From Atopobiaceae bacterium UBA1367 (GTDB taxonomy: Bacteria > Actinomycetota > Coriobacteriia > Coriobacteriales > Atopobiaceae): a DNA stretch of 61,442 nt. The notes beneath the pieces were generated by a model. The model had not been told where the DNA came from, made no database searches, and saw only the letters and a list, made by a program, of their open reading frames with translations. The position numbers and the translations under genes were made by a program. The stretch lies in NCBI GenBank assembly GCA_002305995.1, contig DBRN01000007.1:61027-122468 (forward strand), read 5' to 3'. Positions 56,912 through 61,442 of the stretch are shown piece by piece; the stretch's first letter is position 1; every line of letters starts with the position of its first letter.

Positions 56912-58027
56912 ATGGATATCGTGATTACGGGAAGAAGCGCCCTCACGCTTCTGCGAGCAACGAGAGAGCCTCGCGCGCTGATCAGAGCCCTTCCGGCTCC
57001 AGCATCAGACGTGCATCCATCAAGGCTGAGCAAGGCATGGATGCTCCGTCAGAACTTCTCGACCTTGGAACAGTACGGCATGGCAACCCCCGACAACCCC
57101 ATCGAGCTGGTCGTACACACGCCTGCCGACAGGGCACAGCTGGGGATTGCGTCATGCAGGGTTCGCACGACGCGGCTGCCAGGCAACTCCTACCTGAGGC
57201 TCCTGCCCACGCGCTATGGTGGTTCCGGGCTTCCCCCATCGGAGCAATGCCGCCTGTTCGTCGAGTCCGTCCCGCTGGTTATCGCATCGCAGGCAGGAAT
57301 GCTGGCCGACCTGGTGAGGGCGGGGAGGCTCGACCGCAAGGTGGCCATCCTGAAGCTTGCGGCGCTGGCGTGCGAGTTCTGCGGAACATATTCTCGGGAC
57401 GCGTCGAATCCGCAGGACGGCGAGCTGCTCTATGACAGGCCCGCGATTGCCACCGCCACCGACATACAGGTATACCTACGGTCCCTGTGCCACTCGAAGG
57501 GTGTCGAGCTGGCCAGGACGGCGTCCAGGCTTGCGCGAGATGGACTGGCGTCCCCCATGGAGCTTCTGGTGTACGCCGCCTTGGGCTTCCCGCCCCGTTT
57601 TGGTGGCATTCACGTGGGAGACCTGAAGATCAACGAGCCGCTTGCCCTCGACGAAGAGCTGCAGAAGAAGTTGGGCATTCACAGGATCACTCCCGACATC
57701 CGCGTGGGGGGGCACCCCGTTGCGCTGGAATACAACGGCGTGGAGCATCTTGAGAAGTACCGGGTTCGGCAGGATAAGATGCGATCCCAGATGTATGCCC
57801 TGCTTGATGTTGCACACTTTCCGATGATGATCGAGGACGTGTGCACGCCGGCTGCGCTCGACAGGACCTTGCGGAGCATAGTGGACCTCCTGACCCCGTA
57901 TGAGGGGCCTGCATTTAGGAAGAGGGTTCAGCAGATCATGCGCGATGAGACCTATATCCAAGCTCGCGCAATGCTGCTTGGTGTGTATCTTCCCGGTGGA
58001 GTGCTGGTTGCCGGAAACGGGCCGTGA
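56912..58027 (+). CDS. PD-(D/E)XK-like nuclease-fold protein of unknown role, between two arrays
   Basis: A 371-residue protein. Its N-terminus (GRSALTLLRATREPRALIRA) resembles the lead of AbiEi-like proteins. A C-terminal block has Asp262 (TPDIRVGG) and Glu273 in ALEYNGVEH, then Asp288 and Arg291 in RQDKMRSQM, in the layout of DUF559/Vsr-like PD-(D/E)XK enzymes. No DNA-binding domain is obvious. Both flanking gaps are repeat arrays 5 and 6. Its codon use is less GC-biased than neighbours, suggesting transfer. The ATG at 56912 is chosen; GTG at 56882 is an alternative, and neither has a strong binding site. Function is unknown; antitoxin-like, defence or repeat-associated roles are all possible. 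Confidence 0.7.
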   Translation: MDIVITGRSALTLLRATREPRALIRALPAPASDVHPSRLSKAWMLRQNFSTLEQYGMATPDNPIELVVHTPADRAQLGIASCRVRTTRLPGNSYLRLLPTRYGGSGLPPSEQCRLFVESVPLVIASQAGMLADLVRAGRLDRKVAILKLAALACEFCGTYSRDASNPQDGELLYDRPAIATATDIQVYLRSLCHSKGVELARTASRLARDGLASPMELLVYAALGFPPRFGGIHVGDLKINEPLALDEELQKKLGIHRITPDIRVGGHPVALEYNGVEHLEKYRVRQDKMRSQMYALLDVAHFPMMIEDVCTPAALDRTLRSIVDLLTPYEGPAFRKRVQQIMRDETYIQARAMLLGVYLPGGVLVAGNGP

Positions 58028-58067
58028 GGCCTGTTCGGACGGGACGGCTCGATGTGCTTCCGACCCT

Positions 58068-58606
58068 GGAAAGGAAAGGGCGAGTTGCGCGGGCGGCGCG
58101 CCCTGGCCGGAAAGGGAAAGGGCGAGCTGTGAGGTGTCGCCCGATGCCCTGGAAAGGGAAAGCCGGAGTTGTGCGGACCAGCGTGCGGCCCTGGAAAGGA
58201 AATCGGGGAGTTGTGCGGACCGGCGTCCGGCCCTGGAAAGGAAATCGGGGAGTTGTGCGAGATCGAAGCCAGCGACGGAAAGGAAATCAGCGAGTTGTGC
58301 GAGCTGATGGGGTCACAAGTCGAGAAAAACCTTTCCGCCGCCGGCCCCAACCCCGCACAACTCGGGATTTCTCTTTCCAGCTAGAGAGCAGATCTCGCAC
58401 AACTCCCCGATTTCCTTTCCAGCTGGTAGCCCTGACGGTCACAACTCCCTGATTTCCTTTCCGACTGGTGACCCCGACGGTCACAACTCGGGATTTCTCT
58501 TTCCGGCCGGCAGCCCTGGTGGTCACAACTCGCCCTTTCCCTTTCCGGCGGGGTGCCGCGCGCCTCACAGCTCTCCGATTTCCTTTCCAGCCCCGCCCAC
58601 CCTCAC
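58068..58606. repeat. 42-bp phased repeat array 6 with core
   Basis: Left units start at 58068, 58109, 58151, 58193, 58235 and 58277. The core at 58313-58336 (TCACAAGTCGAG then AAAAACCTTTCC) points right and is preceded by the 12-base linker GAGCTGATGGGG. Right units start at 58355, 58397, 58439, 58481, 58523 and 58565. Spacings are 42 except one 41. The spacer after the third left unit is the exact reverse complement of one repeated in array 5. The remaining ~190 bases before the Wzz-like gene are lower in GC and probably contain its promoter, which I cannot place with confidence. Confidence 0.93.
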
Positions 58607-58795
58607 CTCCACCCCAGCCCAACCCCTCCGGCCAGCTACATCCTCCCGCCACAATCCAGCACCAAACGCTTACGCATAGTTGACGAAGATTCTTGCTCCT
58701 GTTCCTACATGGGGCAATCGTTCGGTTGCTTTGCTAAACTAGCAACTATCTGCCTTGTAGATATGTGCACATCCCGTCCAGGGAGGTATCCTTCC

Positions 58796-59449
58796 ATGAC
58801 CCTGTTCGAGCTGGTGATGCTGCTGCGAAAGCGGCTGAAGTTCGTCATCTTGCTGCCGCTGATCACGACAGCGATCGTAGGTGTGGGAAGCCTCTTCCTT
58901 CCCGACGAGTACACCGCGTCCACCACGATGTACGTGCTCTCCAAGACCGGCGACGAGGGGCAGTCTTCCGTCACGCAGCAGGACCTCTCCGCCGGGCAGA
59001 TGCTCACCAGCGACGTGTCGACCATCCTCAAGTCCGACCGTGTCAAGAACGACGTCGCAGAGCGCCTTGGCCTGGAGAACCTCAAGGGCTACGACCTCTC
59101 CATCACTAGCTCCACCACCACGCGCGTCATCACGCTGGACGTGACGGGCCATGACCCCCAGCAGACGACCGACGTCGCGAACGCCCTCGTGGCCGACACC
59201 TCCAACGTCGCCTCCGAGGTCATGCAGATCCAGTCGGTCAACGTGATCGAGTCCGCCACCGTTCCCCAGGCCCCCTCCGGGCCGCGTCGCACGTTGTACG
59301 CCTTCGTCGGTCTGATGGCCGGGCTGTTTGCTGCCGTGTGCGTCGTCGTGATCGAGGATACAGTCGACACACGTGTGCACAGCGGTGAGGACGTCGAGGA
59401 AATCATCGGCGTTCCCATCGTTGGCCACTTCCCCCAGATCGAGAGGTGA
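58796..59449 (+). CDS. Wzz-type polysaccharide chain-length / BY-kinase adaptor protein
   Basis: A 217-residue membrane protein. MTLFELVMLLRKRLKFVILLPLI gives the first helix; an extracytoplasmic domain (YTASTTMYVLSKTG onward) follows, and a second helix (TLYAFVGLMAGLFAAVCVVVI) ends with the cytoplasmic tail DTVDTRVHSGEDVEEIIGVPIVGHFP. This is the adaptor (CpsC/CapA type) that activates the separate tyrosine kinase encoded next. The ATG at 58796 follows AGGGAGGTATCC. It opens an exopolysaccharide locus. Confidence 0.92.
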   Translation: MTLFELVMLLRKRLKFVILLPLITTAIVGVGSLFLPDEYTASTTMYVLSKTGDEGQSSVTQQDLSAGQMLTSDVSTILKSDRVKNDVAERLGLENLKGYDLSITSSTTTRVITLDVTGHDPQQTTDVANALVADTSNVASEVMQIQSVNVIESATVPQAPSGPRRTLYAFVGLMAGLFAAVCVVVIEDTVDTRVHSGEDVEEIIGVPIVGHFPQIER

Positions 59450-59455
59450 TTGAGA

Positions 59456-60409
59456 GTGGCTCTCTTCAACATCGGCAGGAAACGCAGCGAAGACATGAGC
59501 AGCGTCGTAAACGCATCCAAGACCCTGCTCGCAAACATCCGCTTCATGGACGTTGACAACCCCGTGCGCGTGATGGCCATAACCTCCTGCGTTCCCAATG
59601 AGGGCAAGACCTTCGTGTCGATCAACCTGGCAACCGCCATCGCCACCTCGGGGAAGTCGGTCCTGCTCGTGGAGTGCGACATGCGTCGCCGCTCCATGTC
59701 GCGTGCACTGGGCGTCCATGCCCAACATGGCATCTACTCGGTCATGTCGGGCGAGTGCGAGCTGCACGAGGCTGCCGTGTCGACCCACACGCCCAACCTG
59801 TCCTTCCTCGATGCCGAGCCGCGCATCCCCAACCCGTCCGACCTGCTCAACTCGCTCCGCTTCACACGCCTGATCGAGACGGCACGCAACTCCTACGACT
59901 ACGTGGTGTTCGACACCCCGCCGGTGGGCACCTTCATCGATGCGGCCGTGCTGGGCACCAAGGTCGACGCCGTGTTCATGGTCATCCGCGAGAACTACGT
60001 GCGCAAGGCCGAGGTCGCCGCGTCTGCGGAGCAGCTCAAGAAGTCGGGTTGCAACCTGGCCGGCTGCATCATGAACTACTGTGAGCGCAGCAGCAGCGAG
60101 TACTACTACGAGTACTACGACACCCAGGATGACGAGAGTCACGACAGCAGCGCGCCCAAGCTGTCGATTCCCAGCCAGCGTCGGCACCGGCATGGCACTC
60201 GGGGCGTCATGATGGTGCCATCTTCTTCGCCACCCCGCTCGGGATATCGCAAGCCATCTGGTGATGAATCCCTCGCCTCTGTCCCGACACCCTCCCCGGT
60301 CCCGGAGCCTGTTGCCGACGACACGGGCGTCTACGAGCGCCTTGCCGAGCAGGTTGCCCAGGCACAGCTCGCTGCCCGGGCGAACTCATCCATCGAGAAC
60401 GAGTTCTAG
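59456..60409 (+). CDS. CpsD/CapB-type tyrosine kinase
   Basis: A 317-residue BY-kinase. Walker A is CVPNEGKTFVSINLA, Walker A' LLVECDMRRRSM and Walker B YVVFDTPP. The tyrosine cluster SSSEYYYEYYDTQDD is the autophosphorylation site, but here it is followed by an extra ~85 residues rich in Ser/Pro rather than ending the protein. GTG at 59456 is preferred because GAGAGG is nine bases upstream; TTG at 59450 is an alternative. It forms a kinase pair with the Wzz-like protein and is opposed by the phosphatase that follows. Confidence 0.92.
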   Translation: MALFNIGRKRSEDMSSVVNASKTLLANIRFMDVDNPVRVMAITSCVPNEGKTFVSINLATAIATSGKSVLLVECDMRRRSMSRALGVHAQHGIYSVMSGECELHEAAVSTHTPNLSFLDAEPRIPNPSDLLNSLRFTRLIETARNSYDYVVFDTPPVGTFIDAAVLGTKVDAVFMVIRENYVRKAEVAASAEQLKKSGCNLAGCIMNYCERSSSEYYYEYYDTQDDESHDSSAPKLSIPSQRRHRHGTRGVMMVPSSSPPRSGYRKPSGDESLASVPTPSPVPEPVADDTGVYERLAEQVAQAQLAARANSSIENEF

Positions 60410-60421
60410 GGCCTGGCATCC

Positions 60422-61066
60422 GTGCGAGACATGCACTGCCACATACTCCCCGGCGTCGACGATGGCGCCCGCACCTTGGAGGAGTCGCTCCAGATGCTGG
60501 AGGCCGCCAAGGCCGTGGGCATCACGTCGATCACCTGCACCCCCCACTGTCGCAAGCCGTACTTTGACTACGAGGCCATGTGGGAGGCGTTCTATGAGCT
60601 TGAGGACGCGGCAGGCGGCTTTCCGCTGCAGATGGGCTTTGAGGTCAACCACCGCACGCTCATGGAGCTGGGCATGGAGTGGGCGAAGGTGCTGCACATC
60701 GACGGGAGCACCGAGTTCTTGCTCGAGCTCTCCACCAACGCGATGCCGTCGCGCTTTGCCGACTACGAGCGCACGATCTTTGGGCTGCAGGGCATGGGCT
60801 ACGACGTGATCATCGCCCATCCCGAGCGATACGTGGCCATCCAGAAGGACATCGGCATCGCGTACGAGCTGGTGGAGATGGGTTGCAAGCTGCAGGCCAG
60901 CACCGACTTCATCGCGGGCGGTCGCCTAGGTCGCGAGCGCCGGCCTGCGATACGCATGCTCAAGGAAGGGCTGTACAGCTACTTTGCGAGCGACGCGCAT
61001 CATGCGAGGCACTACGCGTACTTCGCCAAGTCGTGGCGCAAGTATGGTGGGTACCTGGTGGGGTAA
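60422..61066 (+). CDS. CpsB/YwqE-type PHP-domain tyrosine phosphatase
   Basis: A 214-residue PHP metal-dependent phosphatase. MRDMHCHILPGVDDGA, CTPHCRKPYF, EVNHRTLMEL and IIAHPERYV carry the metal-binding histidines, and FASDAHHARHY ends the site. It removes phosphate from the tyrosine cluster of the preceding kinase, regulating capsule export. The GTG start is 12 bases after the kinase stop. Confidence 0.92.
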   Translation: MRDMHCHILPGVDDGARTLEESLQMLEAAKAVGITSITCTPHCRKPYFDYEAMWEAFYELEDAAGGFPLQMGFEVNHRTLMELGMEWAKVLHIDGSTEFLLELSTNAMPSRFADYERTIFGLQGMGYDVIIAHPERYVAIQKDIGIAYELVEMGCKLQASTDFIAGGRLGRERRPAIRMLKEGLYSYFASDAHHARHYAYFAKSWRKYGGYLVG

Positions 61067-61101
61067 GCTGACGGCTCTATAATCTGAATCTGTATTTTTT
61101 G

Positions 61102-61110
61102 TGGTATACT
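61102..61110 (+). promoter_or_regulatory. Extended -10 promoter-like sequence
   Basis: TGGTATACT, with the TG of an extended -10 one base before TATACT, lies in an AT-rich 153-base gap before the sugar transferase. A second -10-like TATAAT is at 61078-61083. No strong -35 is seen. Confidence 0.4.
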
Positions 61111-61219
61111 TTCAACCAGTTGTGGATTGCGATTGTTTGAATTCTCGCTTTTGAGAGAGTTAAATCTCAGTGCTAGACACGGGATCTATTTGAATGAGCT
61201 CTGCGAGGTATGTGATTGT

Positions 61220-61442
61220 ATGTGGTTGGAGCCTGGTGCAAAACCTTCATGTATAACCTACCTCTTCGTCAAGAGGATCTTCGACGTCACTTTCTCCTTA
61301 CTTATGATTGCCGCTTTTTTTGTCCCAATACTCATCATTGCCGCAATCATCTATATCGAATCTCCTGGCAATCTGAGTAATCTTGCTCACTTAGACCGGA
61401 CAGGTGGCTCAAAATCAGCAAGATTACTCAGATTGCCAGGAG
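61220..61442 (+). CDS. Sugar transferase (undecaprenyl-phosphate glycosylphosphotransferase), broken
   Basis: The first ~50 residues, including KRIFDVTFSLLMIAAFFVP and IYIESPG, match the membrane start of the bacterial sugar transferase family that begins exopolysaccharide repeat synthesis. Directly after SPG the expected PVFFRQ-type sequence is replaced by unrelated residues encoded by a 26-bp perfect inverted repeat that reaches the window edge. The ATG at 61220 has GAGG 11 bases upstream and is tentative. The local DNA is far poorer in GC than the rest. It is interrupted by an inserted element or by an assembly artefact. Confidence 0.7.
   Translation, partial: MWLEPGAKPSCITYLFVKRIFDVTFSLLMIAAFFVPILIIAAIIYIESPGNLSNLAHLDRTGGSKSARLLRLPG
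61362..61442. repeat. 26-bp perfect inverted repeat at the window edge
   Basis: 61362-61387 and 61417-61442 are exact reverse complements over 26 bases, separated by 29 bases (CACTTAGACCGGACAGGTGG then CTCAAAATC). The left arm starts within the conserved SPG codons of the sugar transferase. It may be the end of an insertion element, an invertible site or a fold-back chimera at a contig end; the palindrome could extend past the window. Confidence 0.9.

Noticed and set aside
58680..58710. Promoter TTGACG with TCCTAC before the Wzz-like gene
   Set aside because: The -10 match is poor and the spacing that gives a better one (19) is outside the usual range.

Overview
The window is GC-rich bacterial DNA that is densely coded, mostly on the plus strand. 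The gene content suggests an anaerobic or microaerophilic actinomycete of the Coriobacteriia, Olsenella/Atopobium-like. This is inferred from a DUF3516-type SKI2-like helicase, an Hanks kinase/PP2C/FHA set, a formate-linked folate cluster, an Asp23-FakA-RecG run and overall codon bias; no rRNA or tRNA is present to settle it. The last ~370 bases and the gene at 56.9 kb are visibly poorer in GC than the rest.

Layout. 1-3.6 kb: a repeat array, an Asp/Glu racemase homologue, a NudC-like Nudix hydrolase, a DUF308 membrane protein and a reverse-strand PARG-like macrodomain enzyme. 4.05-10.7 kb: a one-carbon/pterin operon (fhs, cyclodeaminase, folD, folE, a formate/nitrite channel fused in frame to QueD, folC). 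10.8-17.8 kb: membrane zinc-ribbon protein, RlmKL-like methyltransferase, OFA-like MFS transporter, GCS2-type ligase (reverse) and an LPG-synthase-like flippase. 18.4-24.8 kb: a phosphosignalling locus (FHA, VWA, PP2C, Ser/Thr kinase) in which the first two genes carry an in-frame TGA and a one-base frameshift. 24.9-27.5 kb: reverse-strand gltX and a class A-like serine hydrolase, directly abutting. 28.4-33.5 kb: TetR regulator, SAM riboswitch plus metK, SKI2-like helicase. 33.6-40.2 kb: membrane protein, two-component system, MacB-like ATPase and a large FtsX permease. 40.6-49.2 kb: amidohydrolase, priA, def, fmt, rsmB, an FmdB-type zinc ribbon and a HAD-thiamine pyrophosphokinase fusion. 50.0-56.1 kb: rpmB (reverse), asp23, fakA, recG, rsmD, coaD. 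56.9-58.0 kb: a nuclease-like gene between two arrays. 58.8 kb to the end: the start of an exopolysaccharide locus (Wzz-like protein, BY-kinase, PHP phosphatase, and a sugar transferase broken by a 26-bp perfect inverted repeat at the window edge).

The most striking non-genic feature is a family of six intergenic arrays (about 62 units in 61 kb). Each unit is 24 bases (G/T, CACAACTC, four variable bases, TTTTCCTTTCC) plus an 18-base spacer, giving a period of almost exactly 42 bp, four turns of B-DNA. In each array the units point one way on the left and the other way on the right, and in five of six they meet at one special core unit whose A-tract is swapped for a T-tract, followed by a 12-13 base linker beginning CCCC(A/G)TC. 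Some spacers are shared between arrays and between arms as reverse complements. Two other intergenic repeat families, one with a similar period, are also present. I know of no described system with this architecture; its function is unknown.
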